NCBI RefSeq assembly: GCF_040493455.1
Contig: NZ_JANFDA010000002.1
Span: 124,001 to 188,000, forward strand
Length of the DNA: 64,000 nucleotides
Direction: 5' to 3'
Source of the DNA: Microcosmobacter sp040493455
GTDB taxonomy: Bacteria > Bacteroidota > Bacteroidia > Flavobacteriales > Flavobacteriaceae
Shown: one piece after another, positions 53,509-62,413 of the stretch
Layout: each line of letters opens with the position of its first letter
How positions within the stretch are numbered: the stretch's first letter is position 1
Made by a program: the position numbers and the translations under genes
Notes under the pieces: model-generated
Database searches by the model: none
Seen by the model: only the letters and a program-made list of their open reading frames with translations
Told to the model about the DNA's origin: nothing

Positions 53509-55525
53509 TTATTGGAGTGGTTATATTTACTATCGTTCCTCTATCTACTATGCTGTCAATATATAGTTGGGATCTTATAATTTTTGCTCTTTCTTTTAAC
53601 GTTTTCATTCCTAAGCTCGTGACTTTCCCAAACGCATCAGAGACATTAAAACCTTGACCGTTATCTTCAATTTTGGTCATTATCTGCTCTCCTTTTCTTT
53701 CTATATCTATTGATACTGCTTTTGCTTTGGAATGCTTCAAAATATTATTGAGGCTTTCTTGAATAATCCTATATAGATGTATCGAAGCCTCTTTAGAAAT
53801 CAAATCATCAACATTCTGCATATCTAAAGTAAACAAGATATCTGAATTATTATCTAATTCGTCCACTAAAGCGTTCACAGCTTTACCAAATCCAAATCTA
53901 TTCAACACAGCGGGATGCAATCCCCGAGATATACTTCTCAGTTCCTCTAGCGTACCTTCAGCTAAGCTTTCCATGGCATCATCATTCTTTTCCTTGGTCT
54001 TCTTAGTCAATAGCATTAATTTTTGACCTACACTATCATGTAGCTCCATTGAGATACGCTTTCTTTCCTTTTCTTGTTCATTAATTAGATTCTGAGAAAA
54101 TCGCTCTAGTAATTTTTGCTTGTTTCTAGCAAACGCTCTGGTTCTCGTTAAATATATGATTAAGAAAATCGTTAATAAGCCTATCCCTCCGAACAACATC
54201 CATTGCTGTTTTACCTTATTCTTAGCATCTAGAATGGTTATTTCGGATTCTTGTGAAGCAATCTTAGCATCACGCTTTTCAGTTTCATATAAAGTCTGAT
54301 AATACGACAGTGCCTGAGTTTTTTTCAAGCTTAATATGGAATCATTGGCCTTGGTAAATTCTTTATAATGATATAACGCCTTGTCGTTATCGTTTTGGGC
54401 TTCATAAATATTGAAAAGCAACTCATGGGCACCCATTGTGTTTTCGAACGAATTTGATGCAGCCTGACTTTCGTAGTATTGCTTGGCATGGCGTAAGGCT
54501 TTTGGGTAATCCTTTTTTGCTAAATAATAATACGCCAAACCTTGTACGTGCATATCCTCGAACAAGCCTTTCGTGTATCGGTCAGGATCGCTTTGAATAT
54601 CCTTTAGAATCTCTGTGGCTTTATCTAAGCTATCTACTTGTGAATACGATGTAAGTAACTTATTTAATAACTGAGGCACATATTGATCTTCTAATTCTGA
54701 ACCTCTTGCATACTGAAGCGCTTGCTTTAAATTTTTAATTCTTTCCTTATGATTTCCTTCTTTGCTATTGTCAATTGCAGCATTATACAGCGCAGATAGC
54801 AAACCAGAATAATACTTGGCAGATTTTGATAATGCAATTGCTTCATCACGTTCAATTTTAGCTTCTACAAAAAAACCGTTCATACTATACAAATCGGCTC
54901 TAGAGCTTTTAGTATTTACAAGCCTTATGGTATCTTTTGTATTTATGTATAACTCTTCCACCTCTTGTAACATTCTCGAAGCTTCGACCAGATTGCCTAA
55001 TCTAGCATATGCATCAGCGATGTATTTTTTTGAGATACCATAGAGTATCGAATCTTTAGATTGAATGGCATGTTTGGATGCTATATCATAAACATTTATT
55101 GATTTTTCAACATCACCAGAAAAATAATAGCTATCTCCTCCATTGAGGTAAAATCGTGCTAATAATGCATCATCAGTAACTGGCAGTTGCAAAGCTTCAA
55201 ATTCTTCATAATAGGCTTTACCTTCTTCTGGTTTGCCCATTCTATTGGTAAGCGACCAAATGAGACGTGCGGCTTGTCTGTTAGCTATATTAAACGAATC
55301 TAGCTCAATTGCAAAATTCACCGTAGCCTTAACAATTGAATCGTACTTAAACTCTGGTTTATCTCTAGTAATCCAGCATAGACTATCTAGCAATTCTAAC
55401 TTTTCAAGGCTTTCAGATTGTTTAATTTGTTGCTTGAGATCATTGACGAGTTCAGGCGTAATTTCATTTTGTGCTGAAATGTAGCTACAGATTAAAAAAA
55501 GTAATATGAATGAGAGGCGCTTCAT
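53501..55525 (-). CDS. TPR sensor histidine kinase (HisKA_3 type), partner of the LuxR regulator
   Basis: The 674-residue protein has a signal peptide, TPR-like repeats at about 40-400, a coiled coil and a membrane segment at about 442-460. His496 in SMELHDSVGQKLMLL is the phospho-acceptor, and HLYRIIQESLNNILKHSKAK, EDNGQGFNV and GMKTLKERAKII give the ATPase motifs. It is colinear with the kinase at 42801 along the whole length, including DSLCW/DSLCN near 48, GDSYYFSGDVEKSI and ALSYYQTLYETEKRDA. The two genes are therefore paralogues. It follows acs after 18 bp. Confidence 0.94.
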   Translation of the reverse strand: MKRLSFILLFLICSYISAQNEITPELVNDLKQQIKQSESLEKLELLDSLCWITRDKPEFKYDSIVKATVNFAIELDSFNIANRQAARLIWSLTNRMGKPEEGKAYYEEFEALQLPVTDDALLARFYLNGGDSYYFSGDVEKSINVYDIASKHAIQSKDSILYGISKKYIADAYARLGNLVEASRMLQEVEELYINTKDTIRLVNTKSSRADLYSMNGFFVEAKIERDEAIALSKSAKYYSGLLSALYNAAIDNSKEGNHKERIKNLKQALQYARGSELEDQYVPQLLNKLLTSYSQVDSLDKATEILKDIQSDPDRYTKGLFEDMHVQGLAYYYLAKKDYPKALRHAKQYYESQAASNSFENTMGAHELLFNIYEAQNDNDKALYHYKEFTKANDSILSLKKTQALSYYQTLYETEKRDAKIASQESEITILDAKNKVKQQWMLFGGIGLLTIFLIIYLTRTRAFARNKQKLLERFSQNLINEQEKERKRISMELHDSVGQKLMLLTKKTKEKNDDAMESLAEGTLEELRSISRGLHPAVLNRFGFGKAVNALVDELDNNSDILFTLDMQNVDDLISKEASIHLYRIIQESLNNILKHSKAKAVSIDIERKGEQIMTKIEDNGQGFNVSDAFGKVTSLGMKTLKERAKIIRSQLYIDSIVDRGTIVNITTPINV

Positions 55526-55543
55526 AACATTATACTTAATCTT

Positions 55544-57451
55544 TTACATAGAATTATCAATGATATTTTGCACGACTTCGGGATTCAACAGTGTTGAAGT
55601 ATCTCCAAGATTGGACGTGTCCTTATGTGCTATCTTTCTAAGTATCCTACGCATAATTTTACCTGAACGTGTTTTTGGCAATCCAATTGTAAATTGAATC
55701 TTATCTAGTTTTGCAATAGGTCCAATACGCTCCGATATCAATTGATTGATTTCTTTCCTAAGATTATCATGGTTTCGGCTTTCACCAACATCTTTCAAAA
55801 TTACATAACCATATAAGGCATTCCCTTTAATATCGTGCGGAAATCCAACAATAGCAGATTCAGCAACTGCAGGATGTTCGTTAATAGCATCTTCTATTGG
55901 TGCAGTTCCAAGGTTATGGCCAGAGACTATAATAACGTCATCAACACGACCTGTAATTCTGTAATACCCAACCTCGTCTCTCAATGCTCCATCTCCTGTG
56001 AAATATTTGTTTTTGAAGGCTGAAAAATAAGTATCCTTATAGCGCTGGTGATTTCCCCAAATCGTTCTAGCCATAGAAGGCCAAGGGAATTTAATACATA
56101 ATCGCCCAGAAACTTGATTTCCTGAAATCTCCTGCCCTTCTTCATCCATTAATGCAGGTTGAATTCCTGGCATTGGCAACGTAGCGTATGTTGGCTTTGT
56201 TGGCGTGCTAAATGGAATTGGTGAAATCATAACACCTCCTGTTTCCGTTTGCCACCAGGTATCCACTATAGGTGCTGCTTTTTTCCCAATATTATCATTG
56301 TACCAGTGCCATGCTTCTTCATTTATTGGTTCACCTACAGTTCCTAAAACTTTTATTGACGATAAATCATAAGGCTCTACAACCTCCAATCCTTCTTTTG
56401 CTAAAGCTCTTATGGCTGTTGGTGCTGTGTAAAACTGATTGACTTTGTGTTTCTCAACAATTTGCCAGAAACGTCCATAATCTGGATAACTTGGCACACC
56501 TTCGAACATCACAGTAGTTGCTCCATTCGCTAATGGTCCATAAACAATATAGCTATGTCCTGTAATCCAACCTATATCTGCTGTACACCAATAGATATCG
56601 TCTTCTCTATATTGAAACACATTCTTAAACGTATAGGCTGTATAGACCATATATCCTGCAGAGGAATGCACCATTCCTTTTGGTTTTCCAGTAGAACCTG
56701 AAGTGTATAAAATAAATAAAGGATCTTCAGCATCCATAATTTCTGGATAACAGTCATTATAGGCTTCGTCCAATAATGGTTGTAACCAATGATCACGACC
56801 TTCCTTCATGTTGATTTCAGAATTAATACGCTTAGCTACTAACACAGATTCCACACAATCGCACTGCTCTAAGGCTTCATCTACTATACCTTTTAAATCT
56901 ATAGTTTTAGAGCCTCTAAACGAGCCATCTGCTGTAACAACAACTTTAGCCTCACAGTCATTGATACGTGTTGCTAATGCTGTTGCAGAAAACCCAGCAA
57001 ACACAACCGAATGTACTGCTCCTATCCTAGCGCAGGCTAGTACTGCATAGGCTAATTCGGGAATCATTGGTAAGTATAGACATACACGATCGCCTTTATT
57101 TACGCCTTGTTCTTTGAGCACATTGGCGAACTCGCAAACTCGTTCGTATAACTCTTTATAAGTGATATGCTTTGCGTCTTCATCAGGATTATTAGGTTCA
57201 AAAATGATTGCCGTTTTATCACCTCTTACTCTCAAATGCCTATCGATACAGTTTTCTGTGATATTCAATTTGGCACCGTCAAACCATTTTACTTCTGGTT
57301 TAGAAAAATCCCAGCTTAATATATTATTCCATTTTTTTCGCCATACGAAATGTTCTTCTGCTATTTCTTCCCAAAACAATTCAGGATTTCTAACAGATTG
57401 ACGATAGACTTGATAGTATTCTTCAAGATGTTTAATATGATAATTACTCAT
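55544..57451 (-). CDS. acs: Acetyl-CoA synthetase
   Basis: The 635-residue AMP-forming enzyme activates acetate. The ATP/AMP loop YTSGSTGKPKG is at 249-259. VDTWWQTETGGVMISP, YFTGDGALRDEVGYYRITGRVDDVI and the C-terminal Lys598 in TRSGKIMRR, the acetylation-controlled residue of the family, are present. It lies 10 bp after the acetate-type symporter gene, so uptake and activation are encoded together. Confidence 0.96.
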   Translation of the reverse strand: MSNYHIKHLEEYYQVYRQSVRNPELFWEEIAEEHFVWRKKWNNILSWDFSKPEVKWFDGAKLNITENCIDRHLRVRGDKTAIIFEPNNPDEDAKHITYKELYERVCEFANVLKEQGVNKGDRVCLYLPMIPELAYAVLACARIGAVHSVVFAGFSATALATRINDCEAKVVVTADGSFRGSKTIDLKGIVDEALEQCDCVESVLVAKRINSEINMKEGRDHWLQPLLDEAYNDCYPEIMDAEDPLFILYTSGSTGKPKGMVHSSAGYMVYTAYTFKNVFQYREDDIYWCTADIGWITGHSYIVYGPLANGATTVMFEGVPSYPDYGRFWQIVEKHKVNQFYTAPTAIRALAKEGLEVVEPYDLSSIKVLGTVGEPINEEAWHWYNDNIGKKAAPIVDTWWQTETGGVMISPIPFSTPTKPTYATLPMPGIQPALMDEEGQEISGNQVSGRLCIKFPWPSMARTIWGNHQRYKDTYFSAFKNKYFTGDGALRDEVGYYRITGRVDDVIIVSGHNLGTAPIEDAINEHPAVAESAIVGFPHDIKGNALYGYVILKDVGESRNHDNLRKEINQLISERIGPIAKLDKIQFTIGLPKTRSGKIMRRILRKIAHKDTSNLGDTSTLLNPEVVQNIIDNSM

Positions 57452-57461
57452 TCAATTCTTT

Positions 57462-59249
57462 TTAATGATGACTGGCTTCTCCCGCTCCTGAAGGTATTCT
57501 GATATTATCAACAATATCCTGTACGTCTTTTGGTGGGGCTTTAGTAAACTTCATTACTAATATTGCGACTATAAAATTAAGAATCATTGCCACAGTTCCA
57601 AACCCTTCAGGCGAAATACCAAACCACCATTCACTCTTATCAGGCAATGTTTCGTCAAACCAACCTAGTTTGTATTTTATCATATATAGTAGCATCGCAA
57701 CAATCCCAACAATCATTCCTGCAACTGCGCCTTCTTTGTTCATCCGCTTATAAAAAATTCCAAGGATTATTGCTGGAAAAAACGATGCAGCAGCGAGCCC
57801 AAACGCTAATGCTACGACGGCTGCGACAAAGCCTGGAGGGTTGATACCAAAGTAACCCGCTACACAAACTGCGCCTACTGCAGAAAGACGCGCTGCGATC
57901 AATTCTCCTTTTTCAGAAATATTTGGCTTGTATACTTTCTTGATTAAATCGTGAGATACTGCCGAAGAGATTACCAGTAATAATCCTGCTGCTGTAGATA
58001 ACGCTGCAGCTAAACCTCCTGCAGCTACAAGAGCTATGACCCAATTTGGCAACCTAGCGATTTCTGGATTTGCCAGTACCATGATATCTCTGTCAACATA
58101 TAATTCATTCTTACTATCGGGATTTGGTTTACTAAAATCGAATTTTCCATTTTCTCCTTTAATAAATGCATCACCAGCTAAGTATTGAATATTCCCATCT
58201 GCATTTTTATCAGTAAACACAACCAATTCTGTGGTTTCCCACTTTTTGAACCATTGTGGAACTTCTGCATAAGGCTTATCTGATACAGTTTCAATTAGGT
58301 TTGTTCTGGCAAATACAGCCACTGCTGGTGCTGTTGAATATAGAATTACAATCAATAACAATGCTATGCCAGCTGACTTTCGAGCATCTCTAACGCGTTT
58401 CACAGTAAAGAATCTAACAATAACATGCGGCAATCCTGCTGTACCAACCATTAAGGCTAAAGTAATTGCAAAGACATCAATCATGGATTTAGAACCTTCA
58501 GTATATTCAGCAAAACCTAATTCTTTACTCAATCCATCTAGTTTATCCAATAGATAGGTTCCTGATCCGTCACCAAGTTCACTTCCAAAACCTAATTGCG
58601 GAATTGGATTGCCAGTCATTTGAATGGAAATAAAAATAGCAGGCACCATAAAGGCAAATATCAGTACGCAGTATTGTGCTACTTGTGTATAGGTAATCCC
58701 TTTCATACCACCTAAAACAGCATAGAACAATACGATAAGCATTCCTATAATAACGCCTGTGTTAATGTCTACTTCCAAAAACCTTGAGAACACAATACCA
58801 ACACCACGCATCTGTCCTGCGACATACGTAAAAGATACCAATAAAGCACAAACTACAGCAACAATGCGAGCCGTTTGTGAATAATAGCGATCACCTATAA
58901 AATCTGGCACTGTGAACTTTCCAAATTTCCTTAAGTAAGGTGCTAATAGTAATGCTAAAAGCACATAGCCTCCTGTCCAACCCATAAGGTATACAGCACC
59001 GTCGTATCCTGCGAATGAGATAATCCCAGCCATGGAAATAAAGCTGGCAGCACTCATCCAATCGGCTGCTGTTGCCATGCCGTTTGCTAATGGCGAAACT
59101 CCAGTTCCTGCTACGTAAAATTCTTTAGTTGAGCTTGCCCTAGACCATATCGCGATACCAATGTATAATGCAAAGGTTAGCCCTACTAAAATATAGGTCC
59201 AATTCTGAACGGATATGGCTTCTATCATTAAACTATTCATCGTAGCCAT
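57462..59249 (-). CDS. Sodium:solute symporter, acetate permease (ActP-like), large subunit
   Basis: The 595-residue polytopic protein has the SSS family pattern: EFYVAGTGVSPLANGMATAADWMSAASF near the start, GGMKGITYTQVAQYCVLI, and about 13 hydrophobic segments. The insert at about residues 325-385 is periplasmic-like and acidic. Pairing with a DUF4212 subunit and with acs supports an acetate or short monocarboxylate symporter. Its start overlaps the DUF4212 gene by 17 bp. Confidence 0.92.
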   Translation of the reverse strand: MATMNSLMIEAISVQNWTYILVGLTFALYIGIAIWSRASSTKEFYVAGTGVSPLANGMATAADWMSAASFISMAGIISFAGYDGAVYLMGWTGGYVLLALLLAPYLRKFGKFTVPDFIGDRYYSQTARIVAVVCALLVSFTYVAGQMRGVGIVFSRFLEVDINTGVIIGMLIVLFYAVLGGMKGITYTQVAQYCVLIFAFMVPAIFISIQMTGNPIPQLGFGSELGDGSGTYLLDKLDGLSKELGFAEYTEGSKSMIDVFAITLALMVGTAGLPHVIVRFFTVKRVRDARKSAGIALLLIVILYSTAPAVAVFARTNLIETVSDKPYAEVPQWFKKWETTELVVFTDKNADGNIQYLAGDAFIKGENGKFDFSKPNPDSKNELYVDRDIMVLANPEIARLPNWVIALVAAGGLAAALSTAAGLLLVISSAVSHDLIKKVYKPNISEKGELIAARLSAVGAVCVAGYFGINPPGFVAAVVALAFGLAAASFFPAIILGIFYKRMNKEGAVAGMIVGIVAMLLYMIKYKLGWFDETLPDKSEWWFGISPEGFGTVAMILNFIVAILVMKFTKAPPKDVQDIVDNIRIPSGAGEASHH

Positions 59250-59490
59250 ATTTTTTATCGAGTTTATTCATGAGTCTTACATACACAAAGATGAGTATCA
59301 CGAAGACATACATAGAGCCTTGCTGCGCGAACCAGAATCCGAGTTTGAATCCACCAATCTTGATGGTATTCAATTCATTTTTAAATAGAATTCCAGCGCC
59401 ATACGACACCAAAAACCATATAGCTAATAGTATTAAAACATACTTAATATTAGCTTTCCAATATTGTTTTGCCTTGTCTGTTTTATTCAT
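59233..59490 (-). CDS. DUF4212 symporter small subunit
   Basis: The 85-residue protein has two membrane segments (about 15-33 and 50-72) and the GFKLGFWFAQQGSMYVFV stretch typical of DUF4212. This family accompanies SSS monocarboxylate symporters and resembles YjcH. It overlaps the symporter gene by 17 bp and the AGCS gene by 8 bp, so all three are translationally coupled. Confidence 0.92.
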   Translation of the reverse strand: MNKTDKAKQYWKANIKYVLILLAIWFLVSYGAGILFKNELNTIKIGGFKLGFWFAQQGSMYVFVILIFVYVRLMNKLDKKYGYDE

Positions 59491-60862
59491 GGTTAGTTTT
59501 TAAACGTTCAAAATACTGCTTAAGCTCTTTGACTACTCTTGGCGCCAGAATGACTGTAGCAACCATAGTTGGAATTGCCATTAGTGCAAAAACTCCATCT
59601 ATGAAATCAATCATGGCATCAAATGAAGTAGTAGCAGCCAGAACTATACTCGCAATATACAAGTAATTGTAATAGTGTTTTCGCTCGGCTCCAATTAGAA
59701 ATGACATGCACTTAGTACCATAGTATGCATATGAAAACAATGACGATATACTAAATATAAAGACACAAATCATTAGTAAATAATGTCCCATTCCTGGCAT
59801 AGCATCTTTAAATGCTGAAGCCGTTAAGCTCACTCCATTATCTGAAGTAGTTTCCCAAACGCCTGTGACCAATATTGCAAGAGCTGTTAGTGTGCACACT
59901 ATTAAAGTATCAATCACTGGACCCAACATAGCTACCAAGCCTTCGCGAACAGGTTCATCTGTTTTTGCTGCTCCATGAGCCATAGGTGCAGTTCCTATAC
60001 CAGCTTCATTGGAAAACGCACCTCGCTTTACTCCCAATAGCACCAGTGCACCTAACATTCCTCCGAATACGGCATCGCCTTTAATATAATTTGCTTCAAA
60101 AGCATCGGTGAAGATTAGGGCTAAATATTTAGGTACTTCAGTATAATTGACACCAAGGATTATTAAAACTAAAACAAAATATAAGATTACCATAGATGGT
60201 ACCATTTTAGAGGCTATGTCACTTATTCGTTTTAAGCCTCCAAGAATAACAATAGTCGTAAATATGACTAAAACACCTGCTATTATGAGATTTGTTGTAA
60301 GGCTTACTTCTACTCCATTAGGAATTAAAATGATATCATTAATTGCTTGTTTTAGCTGATTAACATTAACTACTGGAAGTGCTCCAAGCATACCAAATAT
60401 TGAAAACAGTATCGCTAGAAACTTCCAGTTCTTACCTAAACCTTCACGTATAAAATACATTGGTCCACCTTGCAATTCTCCATTAGTATCTTTTCCACGA
60501 TACATAATTGCCAGAGTCGATGTAAAAAACTTTGTTGACATCCCAACTATAGCGCTAATCCACATCCAAAACATAGCTCCTGGTCCTCCAACTGAAATGG
60601 CTAGCGCAACACCAGCAATATTTCCCATACCAATGGTAGACGATAATGCTGTAGTTAAGGCTTTGAAATGACTTATCTCTCCAGGGTCATTAGGATCGTC
60701 ATATTTACCACGCAATACCTGAATAGCATGAGCAAAATAGCGAAATGGTAAGAAACGAGATAAAACCAGCAAATACAATCCTCCACCTATCAATAAGACT
60801 AATAGAGGTAATCCCCAAGCCAATGACGAAAAGTCTGAAAGTAGTTGGTCTAGCTTATCCAT
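59483..60862 (-). CDS. Alanine/glycine:sodium symporter (AGCS family)
   Basis: The 459-residue protein has about 11 hydrophobic segments and the AGCS marks TTALSSTIGMGNIAGVALAI, GGPGAMFWMWISAIVGMSTKF, MYFIREGLGKNWKFLA and RGAFSNEAGIGTAPMAH. It takes up alanine or glycine with sodium. It is the first gene of the run AGCS, DUF4212, SSS, acs, kinase, regulator, all on the minus strand with gaps under 20 bp or overlaps. Confidence 0.93.
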   Translation of the reverse strand: MDKLDQLLSDFSSLAWGLPLLVLLIGGGLYLLVLSRFLPFRYFAHAIQVLRGKYDDPNDPGEISHFKALTTALSSTIGMGNIAGVALAISVGGPGAMFWMWISAIVGMSTKFFTSTLAIMYRGKDTNGELQGGPMYFIREGLGKNWKFLAILFSIFGMLGALPVVNVNQLKQAINDIILIPNGVEVSLTTNLIIAGVLVIFTTIVILGGLKRISDIASKMVPSMVILYFVLVLIILGVNYTEVPKYLALIFTDAFEANYIKGDAVFGGMLGALVLLGVKRGAFSNEAGIGTAPMAHGAAKTDEPVREGLVAMLGPVIDTLIVCTLTALAILVTGVWETTSDNGVSLTASAFKDAMPGMGHYLLMICVFIFSISSLFSYAYYGTKCMSFLIGAERKHYYNYLYIASIVLAATTSFDAMIDFIDGVFALMAIPTMVATVILAPRVVKELKQYFERLKTNHE

Positions 60863-60957
60863 GAAGTAGTGGCAGTGAGTTGGTTTTACAGGTTTATAAA
60901 AGTAGGAAAAAGTATGTATCTAGAGATATGCTTTAGACCTAAATAAAAAAAAATACC

Positions 60958-60975
60958 TAAATTTGATTACCCCTT
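60958..60975 (+). promoter_or_regulatory. -7 box followed by an ACCCCTT leader motif before the zincin gene
   Basis: TAAATTTG (60958-60965) matches TAnnTTTG, with CTTTAG about 20 bp upstream in the -33 position. It is followed directly by ATTACCCCTT (60966-60975). A start a few bases after the -7 box would put ACCCCTT at the very 5' end of the mRNA. These ten bases are complementary to AAGGGGTAAT of elements A and B. Confidence 0.5.
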
Positions 60976-61000
60976 GCCCACAAATCAAAATAACCTACTT

Positions 61001-62299
61001 ATGAAAAATGTATTACTTACACTCGCTGTATGTGTGTTTTTAGTAGCTCCGATTAATGCGCAAACACATACGATTGAAATTCACCAAAACAACAGAGTAG
61101 CTTCCTTATTAATGGAGGCTGATGAGTACAATAATTGGATTGTTAACGATCAATTCAATAATGCTGGGATAAGGCACGCGCTTTTTCAAGATATCTATCA
61201 GATGTTTGATGATGATTTTGACTTTATATTTTTAATTCTGAATGAAGATGAGCGCCCAGACAACCTCCCTTTTGGGCAGTTAATTCAAGTATCGAATGCT
61301 GTACAAGGTATTGGGAAAAACATTTATAACAATGCGTCAAATTATGGTTCTGACGGAAAGCTAAAAGCTGTTATGCATCTTACTAAAAGAACCTATCTAC
61401 GATCTGGCCCATCACTGCATGAAGTCATGCATAATTGGGGAAATTCGGCCATATATACCGAAACTGTATCAACTTCTGGAGACAACCTAGATTCTTTTCC
61501 ATTTCAACCACATTGGGGATTTACAGGTGGTAGCAATAGAGGACAACTCGGAGGTTTTGACCAAAATTCTCTTGTTGAGAATGGAAGTAACTCTTATACC
61601 GTGGATTCTTTTGGACCGAATGCCAATGGTGGTAATTCTATCCCCTATACTGAATTTGAACTGTATTTAATGGGAATGATTCCTATTACAGATGTAACTG
61701 ACTTTGATGTATTCACAGACATTACGTCCTTGACTGTAAATACATCTACATTTGATTTTGTTGCACAAGGTAGAACGACTTATACGTCCACTTCATTGGC
61801 TAGTCTCTTAGGTCCAAGAATTCCATCGTATCAGGACTCTCAGAAGGATTTTAAACTATTGGTTATGGTATTGACTAACACACCTCTTACGGATGCTCAA
61901 TGGAACTTACTCGACGACCATTCTGAAAAGTTTGGAAGAATAGGATCAGACGATGCTTCGCATACACATAACTTCTGGGAAGCGACTAATGGCCTAGGGA
62001 CTATGGAAACTGGAAACCTTCAGGATTCTCTAGGTGTTAATGATGTTGCTCTCAATGATGCTGTGAAGATATATCCAAACCCTACTTCAGATGAATTATA
62101 TATTGAATTTTCTGAGCAGCAAAACATGCAAAGTATCATAGTTTATAATTCGCTTGGTCAACAAGTCTTATACAATACCTTAAATGCTTATCAAAACACG
62201 CATAGTATATCTGTACGCAACTTTCCAAGTGGATTATACTACATTCATTTAAAGGATGATAAGAATCAGGTATTGGTGAAGAAAGTTGTTGTGAAGTAA
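61001..62299 (+). CDS. Secreted putative zinc metalloprotease with T9SS type A sorting domain
   Basis: From the ATG at 61001 the protein has 432 residues, a signal peptide (MKNVLLTLAVCVFLVAPINAQ in one block), and HEVMH at 140-144 in SLHEVMHNWGNS, which fits the zincin HExxH motif. The C-terminal 80 residues (VKIYPNPTSDELYIEF, SGLYYIHLKDDKNQVLVKKV) are a T9SS sorting domain. The catalytic role is inferred because I cannot identify the third zinc ligand with certainty. The TTG at 60974 would add nine residues before the signal and overlap the leader motif. Confidence 0.82.
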   Translation: MKNVLLTLAVCVFLVAPINAQTHTIEIHQNNRVASLLMEADEYNNWIVNDQFNNAGIRHALFQDIYQMFDDDFDFIFLILNEDERPDNLPFGQLIQVSNAVQGIGKNIYNNASNYGSDGKLKAVMHLTKRTYLRSGPSLHEVMHNWGNSAIYTETVSTSGDNLDSFPFQPHWGFTGGSNRGQLGGFDQNSLVENGSNSYTVDSFGPNANGGNSIPYTEFELYLMGMIPITDVTDFDVFTDITSLTVNTSTFDFVAQGRTTYTSTSLASLLGPRIPSYQDSQKDFKLLVMVLTNTPLTDAQWNLLDDHSEKFGRIGSDDASHTHNFWEATNGLGTMETGNLQDSLGVNDVALNDAVKIYPNPTSDELYIEFSEQQNMQSIIVYNSLGQQVLYNTLNAYQNTHSISVRNFPSGLYYIHLKDDKNQVLVKKVVVK

Positions 62300-62413
62300 G
62301 CTATTATAGCTGCTATTTTTTGTTGATTATTTTTTACAACCACAACTCCAAACATATAGATTTTATTCTATAAAATTATACCTTCGCTAAACAGAAGTTG
62401 GCAACAATTACTT

